Assembly: GCA_003586115.2 (NCBI GenBank)
Contig: QVOM02000116.1
Location: forward strand, 32,527,062-32,591,061
Origin: Salvator merianae
Lineage: Eukaryota; Chordata; Lepidosauria; Squamata; Teiidae
Reading direction: 5' to 3'
Length of the DNA: 64,000 bases
The notes beneath the pieces were generated by a model that saw nothing but the letters and a program-made list of their open reading frames with translations, was not told the DNA's origin and did no database searches. This document shows, in pieces, positions 12,292 to 25,029 of the stretch. Positions within the stretch are counted from its first letter, which is position 1, and each line of letters opens with the position of its first letter. The translations under genes and the position numbers were made by a program.

Positions 12292-12299
12292 GTAGAACC

Positions 12300-14708
12300 C
12301 CTGACTGTTAAATCTGTGGGTCTCATCCTCTCTGGCACACTTTCTCACGCTGCCTCACTCCTGATGCTCATAGCATTTTCTCCCTTTCCCGTTGCTCGGT
12401 CATTTAACGAACCAGAGATTTCTCCATTTAATCAGAAGCTCACAGATATAAGGCCTGTAAAATGGAAGGTTTACTGTACATTGTCCATAGGAGCATGAAC
12501 ATCAGTACACAACGCACATAGCCTCACACTCACATTGAAATATTCGGGACTGGGTACATTTTAACAGGAAAGGTCTGTTTTCTCAATTGCATTAAAAGAT
12601 CAGAATCCCTGCAAGCCTCTGATGTCTTGTCAGAGCAAGATCTCTGTAAAATTTTAATATCCTGTTTCTGAAAAATGCAAAAAGGCGGAGGGATTGAACG
12701 AAGAGGCTTACATGAAACAGGCCCTTGTTAAAAGAAACATTTCTCCTTCAGAATGACTCGTCTATCAATTCAGTGGTTCAGTATGAAGAAGTTAAAAAAA
12801 AACCAAAAACCTCTCCCTCCTTTATTTAATTAAAGAGAAATTGACTCAAAATAAAAGCCTTTGGGAAAGTTTACATATCCAACATTTAGTTCTACTTTGT
12901 TTTTCATATCGTGCTCCAGTTACAGAAGCTATAATTTATTTTGAAGAGGAAACTTTAATCTATTTTTTATTTCTTTATTTTTCCCAGGGTGGTGTTTTTT
13001 TTTTTTTTTTTTTTCAAAAATGGCAAATATGCATCCATCTACAAGGCTAAAGCCATTCTTAGTGCCTGTGCACAATAGTGGAATAATTTTACTTATCTGA
13101 TGTTAAAATTGTTTCCACCATTGAGTACCACACAGTGGCCTCCATGGGAATAAAGAAATGATTAAATGCTCACCAAATTCCATGTATTGCCAGTGACTTG
13201 GGCATCATAGATGTCTAAGCTGCAATAGCAAAAAATCTGCTGCTAAAGTAGGCACTGGGATTATTATACACATAAGGTTGCAACAAAAAGGTTGCAGCAT
13301 GGTGTTTCACTGATCCATCATGCCATTTTCTACATATATATCCTACTATTTTGTATTCTGTTTTACCTCCAGAAAGTTTAGCCAGTCTTCATGCCCACTG
13401 TGCATGCTCACACCTACAGATATTTCTAAATTCACCGAATCGGTGGATGCTACTATAATGCTCTTTTATCTGGACAGTACTTTTCTGGCTATAAGAACCT
13501 AGCACATGCAGTGGTATGCATGCTTGTGCATGGCTACCCAAAAGAAGCATGTTACGGAAACCACAGAATGCAAATACCATATATCTTGCACAGCCTGTGT
13601 GTGCCCCACACTGACAAAAGATGCTCAGCTAAAGACTGATTGCACCACCAATGGTAACAATAAGACTTACCTTTCTCACCTACTCTCATCAGAGGACCAG
13701 GAACATGGCCAACCCATGACATCTTCTGGTACCAGACTAGCAAATGGCATACTGTCCCCTCCCGTTACAAAAGACAGTCAGACTCATTCTGGCATCTAAG
13801 GCTGAAAAGCCCACAAGCAGCTCTCTCCTCCCAGAGTATAAACAGCAGCACCAACTTATATAACTAACCACTTGATCTCTTCACGATACCCTAAATCTTC
13901 TGTCTGAAGCAGCTGCCTCTCTTTGCCAATAACAGGGTCAGCCTTCCTAGGGATGACATTCATATTTGTTGCATAGTTGAAATCTCTTCATCCAGCACAG
14001 CTGTGATTAAGAAGAAAATCTGGCAGTGCCATGCAGCTCCCTTTGGCCCCTTCTATGAAGGCAGAACTGGGCAAGAAAGTGGGCGGTTGTGCCAGCTATC
14101 ACAAGCTCATGCAATTGGAGCAGCATTTCCACCATCCACAAGCCAAGAGAACCGACCACTGCTGGCACCAGTTCAGCACAGTGGCAACCAGGATGCCAAG
14201 AAGGTTGCAGTTTTCATGTAACATGGTAAACTTTCAGTTGTACTCATATGGCTGTGTAGGGTTCTCATTAGTGCTGTGGACTGCCAGCCTGCTGCCATAC
14301 TAGGTACAGGTGAAACCTTGGCCTCAGCTGCAGGGCAGCACTAGCTTGGACTGATGACAAATTCTTTCTTCCTCAGGCCAGGCCAGAATTTTCCACAGGG
14401 CAGCCCTCAGCAGAGCACTTGGTGCCAGCATTGATAATACCTTAACCATGTACCACTTTGCTAAGGGATGAACTTTTTAAACAGGTGACTATTTGGGGAA
14501 AACAAGTGGACCTCAAGACAGAATTTCACTAGCCTGTTTTCTGTTGGCTTGTTAGTTTATTCACTTCAGGGAACTAATGTACACATTATTAGGAATGTTG
14601 CCTTATTTTGGGTTAAGGCTTCACAGCAAAGAAAAACTAATTCAGAACAGACTGGAATGGCCTGCAAGGGGAATAAAGACTCATAAGGATTACGAATTAG
14701 TAGTTTAC
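12300..14708. other. Unique AT-rich sequence, no gene seen
   Basis: Holds a run of 20 T at 12,995-13,014, possibly the tail of a minus-strand retro-insertion or simple drift. 12,580-12,990 is repeat-free and AT-rich. No exon was recognised. Confidence 0.4.
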
Positions 14709-14741
14709 ATACATACACACACACACACGCACACAAGCACA
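14709..14741. repeat. (CA)n microsatellite
   Basis: Imperfect CA run with CATA and CACG interruptions. Confidence 0.9.
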
Positions 14742-15194
14742 GGCTTGTTTAAATTCATCTGGGAATTTTATATTTTATGTTCATTTTAGTATTTTGTAAA
14801 AAGATATGGTCATTTGACTAATCAATAAGCTAATTCATTCATTTGTTCTCAAACTGGCCTTTTCTCTATTAACCAGGGGTCAGGGGAAATCAAATACAAA
14901 TATTCTTAACTGTTCCAAAACCTTGAATATAAGTCATGGACCATAATGTGCTGTAGACAGAATAAAAAAACCTCCATTATTATGCTGGCATCACAGTGCC
15001 AGGAGAACTGTCCAAACATACTTGGAGCATGCTTGTCAGCATCCAGGACTGAGCAGCCACGACGAAGTAAAGCCTTCATTCTCAGGCCGTGTTTCCATGG
15101 AGTATTCAATATGCCATGGAGAGCATTGATGTCTGCCTGTTTCCAAGACATCCCCCTGCCAAAGAAGCAAGAGGGTGCACGGAGAGACTTGAAA
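14742..15194. other. No gene seen
   Basis: Unique-looking sequence. Short overlapping frames on both strands have no splice or start support. Confidence 0.4.
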
Positions 15195-15460
15195 GCACAG
15201 AGGGCCTGTTCACACTTTCCACCGTGGAATGTTTGTTAGTGAACATTCCACAGCAGAATTGACCATGCAGCGTGGACACCATCCGCACTGCATGGCTGTA
15301 GCCATGACCATCAGCAGGATACCAGCATTCGTGCTGTGAATGCAGGAATCCTGGCTCAGTCGGAACCATGACGGTAGCCATGGTGACTGGCAGTGTTGCA
15401 GCCATTGTGTGCGGCATGGCTGGGCATGCTAAGTGTGAATGATTCTGTGACTTACTTGCC
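15195..15460. mobile_element. MITE-like element (gggcctgttcacactt end)
   Basis: The left end, gggcctgttcacactttcca, pairs with the inverted right end at 15,437-15,455 (aatcattcacactt). The interior has several catggct/agccatg inverted blocks. A related segment in opposite orientation lies at 60,061-60,360 (shared tgaatgc/gcattc and cagcagg blocks). A 170-codon minus-strand frame here is a by-product of repeat composition. Confidence 0.45.
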
Positions 15461-15944
15461 TTACTGAAAAATATCAACCATATCGGAATATTTGTGATTA
15501 ATTCTGCAATCCATTCACCGGCAAGAGAAACAACAGAGCTGCGTTTCTGACCTGCCCTTTCATTTTCAAACCCATCAACATTCATCTGAGTGAATATTCC
15601 ACTCCCAGGCAGAGACAACAGTATGCCTTGTGCTAGAGTAGTGAATTAGACAGGAGCTGTTCCAGTGTATAGTGTTTCCATAGACAGCTCTCTTTTGCAT
15701 CAGTTGATTGAATTAAGGAGACAAACTTACCTGAATCTAGCATATTCTTGCGGTCTCCTCTTCCATGTACAGTTCTGCAGTTTTCCAACTATCTGCAAAT
15801 AATAGTCTTCTGAGTATCTAAAAAGATATAAAAAGGGGGAGCAGGCAGTGATTTCAGGGCAGGTCATGTGTGTGTCCTAGATAGTCTAGATAGGGTGGGA
15901 TTACTTTTGGTGGATTTTGGCTTCCACAGAAGATGACTTGGGCT

Positions 15945-16230
15945 GTGATCACATACAGGAAAGGAGGAGGAGGAGGAGGAGGAGGAGGAGGAGGAGGAGG
16001 AGGAGATAATAGCACCTCTGAGGTGGTTCAGAGACAGTTTAGAGATGGTCCACAGGTAGGATTGTTCATGCTCCAGTCTGCCCCTCCCCCTTCCCATGAA
16101 CATTCTAGGCTGGAAAGGTGGATTAGAGATGGATGAGAACTTGAGGGCCACATGCTACGATGTCTGAGTTGCTCATGAGTTGCTTTTACATGCCAACACA
16201 GCCTCAGACACAGGGATGGTGTCTATGGCT
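15945..16230. mobile_element. MITE carrying a (GGA)n array
   Basis: The left end, gggctgtgatcacatacagg, matches the inverted right end near 16,190-16,205 (ctgtgttggcatgtaaaa). The interior includes tggattagagatggatgaga, shared with 54,440-54,745 and 58,030-58,200. The (GGA)n run sits immediately inside the left terminus. Confidence 0.6.
15963..16005. repeat. (GGA)n microsatellite, about 14 units
   Basis: An uninterrupted aggagg run of 43 bp, inside the MITE just described. It generates a false poly-Gly or poly-Ser frame. Confidence 0.95.
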
Positions 16231-16245
16231 GCCTCTCCACTTACA

Positions 16246-19200
16246 AAAGTGCCCTAAAATGGAAACAAGGAGGCATCTTTTTCAGTAGTAAATTTTCTTT
16301 GGGCTATATCGCATGACCCTGTTTTCTGAACCACAGAAAATGACTGATTTCTGATGCCACGACCCACGTTCCAGAAAACATTCCCAGGCAGAAATATCAA
16401 CACTGGGAAATAAAAGTTCCCTCTCTGCAATGATTGTGCAGACAGGAATGGCACAGAGCTTATTAAGGGGGAAAAGACCTAACTGCAAGTGTTCTATCCA
16501 TAAACTGCAACTCCTGTCATGCCAGATGGAAAATTTTGGCTTGTCTCCATCACCCTGCTCTAGTAGCCAGGTGGTGCACTGAATCTTGCATTGTTCAGTT
16601 ACCATTTATGAGTTTACATGGCACAGAAGAGACAGATGTAGAGATCACATCTACCAGGAACCAGCATTTTTTCCCTCCTTACTTGCCAATTGCATGTGCA
16701 AAACCACCTGGAGCTCATTTAAAGCTCTTATATGTAAAGATTGAAACAGAGTACTAAGAACTTCTAAAAAGTTAGAAACAAAATACAAGCTCAAGTTCTA
16801 CAGAATTTCTCAAGCAGCACATTAAATTAAGACAGAGAGGAGCTGAAATAAAATTGAGGCTGATACAAAAGAAATTGTTTGCAACAGCCATGGTGATAAA
16901 TGGCTTAAGAATGCATTGCCATTATAACATTGTATTTCTTTGCATTAGCTTATGAAACATGGAAAACAGGATCTGATTTATGGATGTTGTATACTTAGTA
17001 AGACCAACCAATCATACACTTTCACAGTTAATAATAAAATCTTGATATCCTATTGTATTGCTGATGTCAACACAGATGGTTTTTCAAAGGATTAGGCACC
17101 TATCTTAGCATTTTCTTCAAAGTGAAAAAAAAACAAAACCCAAACTGGCAAAGGACACAGCATGAAAAAGGTGGAGCAGGACAAATTTACTATTCTTCCT
17201 CTGGTTTGCATTCACCAGATGAAACGGCTACTGCCCCAGAACCTCCAGAAACGTGCTGTCCCCTGGAAAGTTCCCTAACCACCTTGAGAGTTGTGCTTTC
17301 CATAAGCAGCGTAAAGCAATGATGTTAATCTTCTCATCCCAGTGTGGAAGCACAAAGTGGCAAGATGCAACTTACCAGCTGCCACTTTCCCTTGAGATTG
17401 CCTTGCAGGACAAAAAAGGCCTATTCCTAGCCATTTCTTTAGTCCTCCAGAGCAGGTCCCAACCCTGGCTGCCAGTTCCAAAGGCTAAGCCCAGCCCTTG
17501 GAGCCAGTGCCCAGCCTTTGGAGTTTCCAGGAGGGCCTTTTTTGGTGGCACACCAATTCTGGCAGTACTTCCTGGAGTGCACCAAAAGCGGCAGTCCACC
17601 ACAGATCTACTAGTATGCCGGGAGACCTCAGTGTTGAGATCTACTGGTAGAGTTGTATAGGGTTCCATCTTGAGTGTCCTATACCACTTTATGCTTCCTC
17701 TGGTGTGGACGGAGCATTCCAGAGGGGAAGGGCATGCTTTGCATCGTAGCGTGCAGAAGACAGGCCCCTAAGACCCCTTCCTCTAATGTAATTAGAGGCA
17801 GTGTGTAAAGGGCTACAGCTGCTGTGAGGAAAGGTCCCTTTGCATTTCTATATTGTACCATTTGCTCCAGCAGCAAGTCCTGCACCACATCCTGGCCTTC
17901 CTGAGGGCCACATGGATGCAACTTCAGAGTCTTTAACATGGTCCTATGATGCACTACATGTCAGAGGTTGTCACCATTTTAGGTTCTATCAACACATTTG
18001 GAATTCTGAGGGCATTCTGTGCACATCACTGTCTCATGCATGTCCTTCCCCGTGGTAATCAGGGGGCTCAGAAGCTTTGAGGGCATCATAGAGTCCTTGG
18101 GGGCTTCATTGCATCCTTGGGGACCATGCTGGGGAGAACTGAAGGTGGTGGCTTTGAACTAGAGCAGAGCAGAGCAGGATAGAGAGGAAGGGGGAATCTT
18201 TCTGCTCCTGTTGTGTTGGAGCAAACATCTCTCCACACTGCAGGATACCAGAGTCACTTCTAAAGAAAAGCCTGGCAGTTAAACTTGAAACAGCCTCTCC
18301 CACAACTACATATCTTCCTGCGTTTGTGCCAAGAACAATCTCCTTCTTGTTGAACCAGGTTTTTAAAACATTTATGGTGTTTGGAAAGACATCCAGACTT
18401 TGTGGAGCAAGGCACAGCTTTGCCTTACTGTAAATCTTCATTTATTTATTTTTGTGGGCTCTTTCCACAGCTTCAATTTTGTATTCATGACTGCTGTTCA
18501 GTATTTTTTTTTTCCTCCAAAAGTGAGCATTCATCTGCTGAGCACTGCACTCATAAGCAATGAACTTTCCCTTTCCAAAAGCCATAAGATACAAAAATTC
18601 AAATGTGCCTGTTGATAAAATGTTTTGCAAAGAGACAAACTAAGACTTGAAAAACAATTAGATGCACATTTCTATTGCCAGTATTAATTCCAGTTGTGAC
18701 TTGGATGTCACTTGCAATACCATCTAGGCTGCACCTCCACAGCCACGGCAGGAGACACTTGGGGTGGGTGCTTCCATGGAAGCTTCCTTCCAATGGCACA
18801 AGCACTTCCATGTCTCATTTTATGGCATGGGAGGGCATTCAGAAATGCCACAAACAAGGTCCCTATCTGTGTCTACTCAAAACTCTACCTCTGTAGAGTG
18901 AAGACGGATTTAATTCCAGATGAGTGAAGGTACTATTCTCCTGGACTCCCCAAGTGGTGTCCTTGGCCCTTTCCACTTGCCTATGAAAGGATCTGAATCC
19001 ATCAAAATGAAAAATGGCAGACGGGAGGATTTTATGTTCTCTGTGTTCAAAGCAATTCCTCCTTACTCTTTGTCCCCTGCAAAGAGTAATCCACCACCTA
19101 TCTTAATCCACCCAATCTCAGTCTTAGGCCAAAGATGAGGAGGAAGAGCCCCAATTTTTGATCCATGTTTAAATCAGACATTGGGTGACTGATGCTGCAA

Positions 19201-19729
19201 TATTATATGAGATTCCTCAGGTCCACAAAATTAGGGACCCATGTTATCAGAGACAGCAAGCAAGATTTCCCCATAGATCAGCACTGTAGTGCCTGAGCCC
19301 TGTGTCTTTGATGTTTGCAAACTGCATTTTCATGCACACCGAGCCTGAAACTCCACAGCCTTTTTAATGTCTTGTGTCCCCTTGAGAGCAGGCAGATTCA
19401 GGCTGCACTTTCTAGGGACCTTTGACAGGGCCTGTGTGGTAGCCAATCACCATGTCCTCCCATGACCAGGCATCTGGGGAAGGCAGTGGCATCCAAGGCA
19501 TGTGCTAATGGCGCCTCAGGTGTAGTGCACAAGGACCTTCCCTAGGATGGTTCTTTGCAAACTGCTGAGGACTAGTCACCCCACTGCAGCCCATGGGAAC
19601 AGTGCCAGTGATTGTAAGGCAATCATACATGTGCACAGACGGCAATAGATGCCTCTGTGCACAGGTGCAAGCCTCCCCAAATTGATTTTGCACAACAGGA
19701 GCCAGGAAGCACAGAAGGGTGTTGTTCCA
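16246..19729. other. No gene seen, one unclassified repeat
   Basis: 17,530-17,770 shares short blocks (tctggtgtggac, gagcattcc) with 31,180-31,455 and is probably a degenerate MITE. The remainder, including AT-rich 16,740-17,110, has no recognised exon or RNA. Confidence 0.35.
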
Positions 19730-20385
19730 GATCACTGGTGGACCTGATTAAACAGGTCCACCAACGGACTAGCACTGGCAACCCAGATCATGGAGGTGTG
19801 CAGAAGACACACACCTCCACATTCTGGTTTACCAGGGGGACACATTCCAGCAGTGTACCAAATTGTGACATTGAAATGGGTCCCCAGGAGCCTCTGAGGT
19901 CAAGAACTTTAGTTCCTAAATGAAAGAGAAAGAAGATGGAAGAAGTAATCTAGAAGTTGTCAACTGGTGTGCACAAGGGGTACTTGGGTAGTGTGGTGGT
20001 GGTGTATTAGCTATTGTTTTCCCTTTTCCTTTTTTTTTTTGTGGGGGGAGCACTATTTTTTGTTATGATTTATTTTTTGTTATGACTTGTTACTTCTTTT
20101 TATTACTTTTTATTACTTTTATTACTTTTTACTTCTAATATTATTTTAAAAATTAAAAAAAGAAGAAAAAAAAACTTTAGTTCCTGGCTGTTGGAGCTAC
20201 AGGGGTCAGCTCTGAAGCTCATGAGAGTTTCAAGGCTGGCACGGGAGCTGGGCTGAAACAGCAGTTGCCATGCAAATGCTGTTGCTCCAGCCCAGAGCAA
20301 TCCATCCGAGCCTTGGGATGGGCTGCCTTGATCCAGATCAGGTGATCTGGAATAAGTGAGGTAAGTGCAGAAAGGCCCAAAGGCT
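19730..20385. mobile_element. MITE copy split by a retro-insertion
   Basis: Homologous to 33,060-33,410: shared blocks include gatcatgga, cattctggtttaccaggggg and, at the right end, taagtgcagaaaggccc. Relative to that paralogue, this copy has an extra 255 bp between aactttagttcct and its repeat. The right terminus, read inverted (gggcctttctgcacttac), is shared by several elements in the window. Confidence 0.65.
19918..20172 (+). mobile_element. A-tailed retro-insertion with 13-bp duplication
   Basis: The segment is bounded by the exact direct repeat aactttagttcct at 19,905-19,917 and 20,173-20,185, and ends in an A-rich tail (ttaaaaaaagaagaaaaaaa). These are the marks of LINE-mediated insertion. 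The body is T/A-rich (repeated ttttattactttt) with no tRNA boxes or open frame. It could be a truncated LINE 3' UTR or the 3' end of a transcript. Its source is not recognised. Confidence 0.85.
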
Positions 20386-23300
20386 CAATCTTGGCAGTAG
20401 CAGTCATCAAAACTTTGCTTATGTATTTGCTTACTTTAATATAATCTGTATCCTGTTGTTTTCCTAGATAATAACGTATTTATGATAAGTTGGATAGTGA
20501 TTTGGCAGACCAGACAGAGTAGTGAGTATCCCTTGCTGCTACATTCTTCAGTCCACTGAAGACTTTGAAATCATCTTCTGTCTCCAGAGTAAGCCGAAAT
20601 TGCAGAGCACAAGACATAGCTAAATATACTCTTGAACATTTGCAATATTCTCCAAAACTTCTTCCTTTTTGTAACTGTTCCTGTATCCTGTAGGTGTCAA
20701 GGCTCCCTCTGAGAATTATGAATATCTTACTGACCATTTTCTCTATGTTTATGAATTTGTCAGATCTCAGTAATTACAACTGCAGGTTTTTTCATCTGCA
20801 CGGCAGGAAGAAAATATAAAAAGCTCCACTATGATTTATAGATGGGGGCTTCAGCTTTCCAAATAGTATATGACAGTGGATAAGGAATACACAGGTGGAA
20901 CTCCTCCAATACAGATGGGGAGTCCAGGTAAGGACATGTAGCACAGCACATCTCCAAGGTTTATTCACACTTTGCAAAAAATATGCAAAGGTTGTGCAAC
21001 CTGTTTTCAGTTTCCTATTTTTAGTGCATGCTATCTGCACAAGAGTGTGTATGCAGGGCCCTACGTACACCATTGGGTGCTGTCTACACAGCAGGAAGTA
21101 TTAATGAAAAGTTTTTGCTGGGGGAAGATCTTTTTATCTGCACTTTAGGTGTATATACATAAATGGATGGGACATAAATGAAGCCAGAGTGAGGGGGTGG
21201 CAAAATGTGGAGGGACTCTCAGAGATCCCTGGGTAGCAGACCCCAGGCCAAAAGTACACCAGCTAGGTGGAAAGCAGGGCAGGGGTGCTGCATCTTCAAA
21301 ATTATACAGATGAGGCAAATTCAGCAGATTTTGCTCATCATGTGGCAGGCAACACACATCAGGAGTCCCTCTTCTATGCAGCGGCATCATGTCCTCCTTT
21401 CCATTAGGTTGCTGTTAAGGCATCTTCTAGATGCAGCAGGTGTGGAGAAGTGATTTGCTCTGCCACCTGAATTTGACTCAGCTTATCTTTCGACACACAG
21501 GCTGTCCTGAAATCAGCAGGGCTGCTTACCTAAGCTTCCATGTCGTGCATTTGATTGGCTCTGGCACACTGACATCATGTCAGTCGAGTTGCCCCACATT
21601 CACTCTTCCCTACCAAGAAACTGAATTGTCACAGCATATGGAAGATAAAAAACAGTTGGAGCCATGAACCCAAATTCATAGCTGTCCAGCCAGCACTGAA
21701 GTCCAGTCGTTTTGAAGTAAGCTTGAAATTTGTTTAACTGTTTTCTTGTGTGCTCAAACAGACTGAAATTTGAGTCCTAAGATCTTTCCTCATGGCACAG
21801 GCTATTCTGTGCCACACTGATGTGAGTGAATAACTCAACCCAGCCCATGAAGGGCCAAGCTTCTGCTGGCCCATGCTTTGCAGGTGGACCACTGGCCCAA
21901 TCATGGAGGCCAGAAACAGAAGTTTCCAGCCGCTGTAGTTGCCAGCTGGGGATGCTCTGACCAAGTAGCACTTCCAGATGCCTGGTGAAATGATGCTAGC
22001 TTTTCAGCCATGGTAGACTGGATCAGTGGCTTATGTGCCATTTGCACATGAGCCACTGGTCCAGTATACCGACCTGGAATGCTGCTTGGACTGTTTACGT
22101 GCCTGGAGCAAGCTATGGTGCCTCTTTTGTGCCACAGCCTGTTCCAATGCCTCATCTGATGTAGAATACTCTGCAGTGTGGATGAGGCATTCCAGGGCAT
22201 CCCCACGGCATTGCAGACACAGCCATTGATTCAAACCCGTGTCTAGAAGGTCACTAAGTATATGTAGCCCTGAAGGGCTAATGAATTTTCATTGCATTTG
22301 TTCCTCATAATTCTAGGACTGTGATTTATTAGGGCAGTGCACAGACAAGAATACTATTTCAAAGAGAGGTTCAAACATGCTCTCACCCCCAATTTACATG
22401 ATTGGTTTTGATTATAGCTGCAAGTAATCTGCATTATTTAAAACACACATACGCAGAACCATGAGAACACAATCATTTCTGAGGTCCAAGAAAATAATTC
22501 TCATACCTGGATGACTCAACAAAGTGAGGACAGCGACATGATTTGTCTTGTATTAGGTGAGTGATTGTGTTATTTTATGTTCTTACCACACTGGCCAAGG
22601 ATTGTAAGACAGATGATTACCAGAGATCATTCATTGCTGAACAACTTCGCTGACAGAGGGACCAAAGTATATGCAAGCATTGTGAAAAGTATCATAGGAG
22701 AAACGTTACACCTGCAAATTAAATGCTGTAAATTAAAATACTCCCTGCCACCATGTCACTGGGGACCTCAAACAATCCATGGCTTGGTTTACACTTGTTA
22801 ATAAATGCTTATGAAAAGCCTCTTTTGCCAGAAGGCAAGTCATGCAAAGGAGGCTTTTAGAAGTAAGGATGTATCCCCATCTTGTTCTGACACCAGCATC
22901 ACTCCACTATCACAGCACTTGATAACTTTTTGGCCAGACATGGCTCAAGTATAAGTGTGCACACCACTGTGCCGTAAAGAGTAGAAGCTATACCACAAAG
23001 ACAAAAAGGCATAATTGCTGCTCATTACAGTCCAACAAAAGTTGTCATGATGCTGTGATAATGGAATCATATAGGTAACCCAGCCAAACTGTGAACCACA
23101 AAAAGTACCCAGTTTGAGCAAATTGTAGCTGCTGCAATATGAATTCTTACAGGGGCACTTGGTGTGTACAAACAATGTGGACTGTGGCTCTTCACATTCT
23201 GCAGCTCAATTTTGGAGCCCACGCTCCTCTTCTCCTTTATCCATGCTTCAATTCAGGGTTGGCTAAAATGTGTGCAACCCATTATGCTCAGTGGAACTAG

Positions 23301-24077
23301 GTTTTATGTGGATTCATCTATAACTACAGCCTTGAAGTGTGTGACCTGCCACTAGTTCTGCCCATTCTGATGCCTGGTATCCATTTCTCTTAGCTGCCTT
23401 GTCATCTCCCTGCCAGTTTCAGTGAACACCAGTCCTTCCTGAATCCTAAATGCTACGTGCATAAATAGTGCACATGAGACAATATGAATACCATGTGCAG
23501 TTTGTACAACATTTAAGCACTACAAAAGTAAAGTATGAATGAACTTTATTCACTGTGCCATAACTTTCTGCATTGTCAACTTAGCCCTCATAGAACAAGA
23601 ATTCACAACCTTAAATTTGTCATGAGATCACTGCAGAGGTACATCGACTGCACATCTGAACAGTTCTTCTTGGGTGCAGGATCTGGACTATCCTGCACCC
23701 TGGGAGCACTCATTGCACCCTCAGTGCTTTGTAGTGCTCTGTAAAGTAAACCACTGCAAAGAATTCTGAATGCGCTCTGAAGACAATATACAGTACTACA
23801 ATGTCTGGACTTATCTGGTCTGGTGTGCTGTCTGTCAACAAACAGAAGGAAATGGCTGACTTCCATGGCTACTTCCTCTGCTTGGCAAAAGGACCCTGGA
23901 CAGAAACACTGAACCAACAAATAAATGTTCCCTAGTTCAGTTTGTGTTCCCCTAGCTCAGAGCAACAGCAGGTGTCACTGTCACTGCAAACAACTACGAG
24001 AATAACAAGGATTGCTCTACAAGCGATCTTTGTTTACAGCACAAGTTCCACACTGATGTGGAACCTGCCTAACTCTG
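20386..24077. other. No gene seen, unclassified repeat material
   Basis: 21,816-22,235 has the flavour of the unclassified hAT-like repeats (tggtccagtataccgacctg resembles the block at 11,487). A small hairpin, gggtgcagga/tcctgcaccc, lies at 23,674-23,703. AT-rich unique sequence fills 20,400-21,100 and 22,240-23,600. No exon was recognised. Confidence 0.35.
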
Positions 24078-24085
24078 CTGGCACA

Positions 24086-24292
24086 CAGCGGCGGCCAGTG
24101 GCTTTAAGCCTGGGTGCTTGCACCCCACATGAAGCACGTCATGGCTGTTTGCGGGGGGGGGGGCGGGTTGCCTCAGCAGGTCGCCTAGGTCATCGGCGGA
24201 GGCAATACGGAGGCCTGGAGGCCCCACAAACAGCCATGGTGCACTTTGCGTGCAGCACAAACACCCAGGGTTAAAGCTGCCAGCTACCGTTG
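24086..24292. mobile_element. hAT MITE with perfect 8-bp target duplication
   Basis: Second copy of the family at 12,101. The left end is cagcggcggccagtggcttt and the inverted right end is caacggtagctggcagcttt. The direct repeat ctggcaca flanks it exactly (24,078-24,085 and 24,293-24,300). The interior shares catggctgtt and aacagccatgg arms and the gcaggtcgcctag core, but the central hairpin is partly eroded and a run of nine G is present. Confidence 0.9.
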
Positions 24293-24517
24293 CTGGCACA
24301 CCTAGAACGGGATCAAAACCTGGTTAGAGATGCTGCAACTGGTTAGGGATGCTGCAACTGGCATGATAAAACATGGGGCTGGAACATGTACCCTTATAAC
24401 AGAGAATCTGGAAAAAGTTTGGAAATGGACAACAAAAAGTTAGGAATTACTATGAAGAAAGTTAACCACATTTGAGGTTTTCAGATTGGGGGTAATGGCA
24501 GGCAAGGTCAGATATGA

Positions 24518-24610
24518 TCGGGGCTGCATCCCTATGCAGTAAAAAGGTGCACTTCAAAAGCAGCTTAGAGGTTATAGCTGCAACAAGCTAGTATTCCCAC
24601 CCCACTTCTA
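24518..24610. mobile_element. Fragment of ggctgcatcc MITE family
   Basis: The sequence ggggctgcatccctatgcag, then aaaaaggtgcacttcaaaag and cttagaggttatagc, matches the elements at 57,450 and 63,806 in block order. It is truncated on the right. Confidence 0.5.
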
Positions 24611-24639
24611 ATTTATATTAAAGGGTGAAAACTTATTTT

Positions 24640-24970
24640 GAAAGAATAAGTTCACCCTCTTCAGCGTATAGTGCTGAATAGACACTGCACTCCAGGCACA
24701 TTTATGGCATGGTCCAAATGGACCATGCAGATGTTGGCCATTTCTGCACTTGGGCTGGAACAGTCCAGCTGGAACCACTCCAACCGGTGAGGTTCCATGC
24801 TGCAGAATTCCTGCTGGCCCAGAAAAAGGCCGTCTGCACTCAGTGCAGACACAGTGGCCCACCAGGAGGCATGGCCTATCTAGTCCACACTGGAGTGTGG
24901 AAGAGGGATGCCCAGAAGTGGGTCACACAGCACGCTGACCATTCCACAGGTAAGTGTGAAAAGGCCTATT
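24640..24970. mobile_element. MITE-like element ending aagtgtgaaaaggcc
   Basis: The right end, read inverted, is ggccttttcacacttacctg, a terminus shared with 15,195 and 60,360. Internal inverted blocks (catggtcc/ggaccatg at about 24,710-24,726) are present. The left end is uncertain. Confidence 0.4.
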
Positions 24971-25029
24971 GTCCTAGATTCTAGTGCATACCTCTAGCCA
25001 CTATACTGTGGTAGCCACGTATTACTTCT

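Noticed and set aside
15106..15618. 170-codon minus-strand frame
   Set aside because: It spans a MITE-like element. The frame crosses the terminal repeat without any change in coding character, and no domain is visible.
15864..16151. Poly-Ser / poly-Gly frames
   Set aside because: Direct products of the (GGA)n array.
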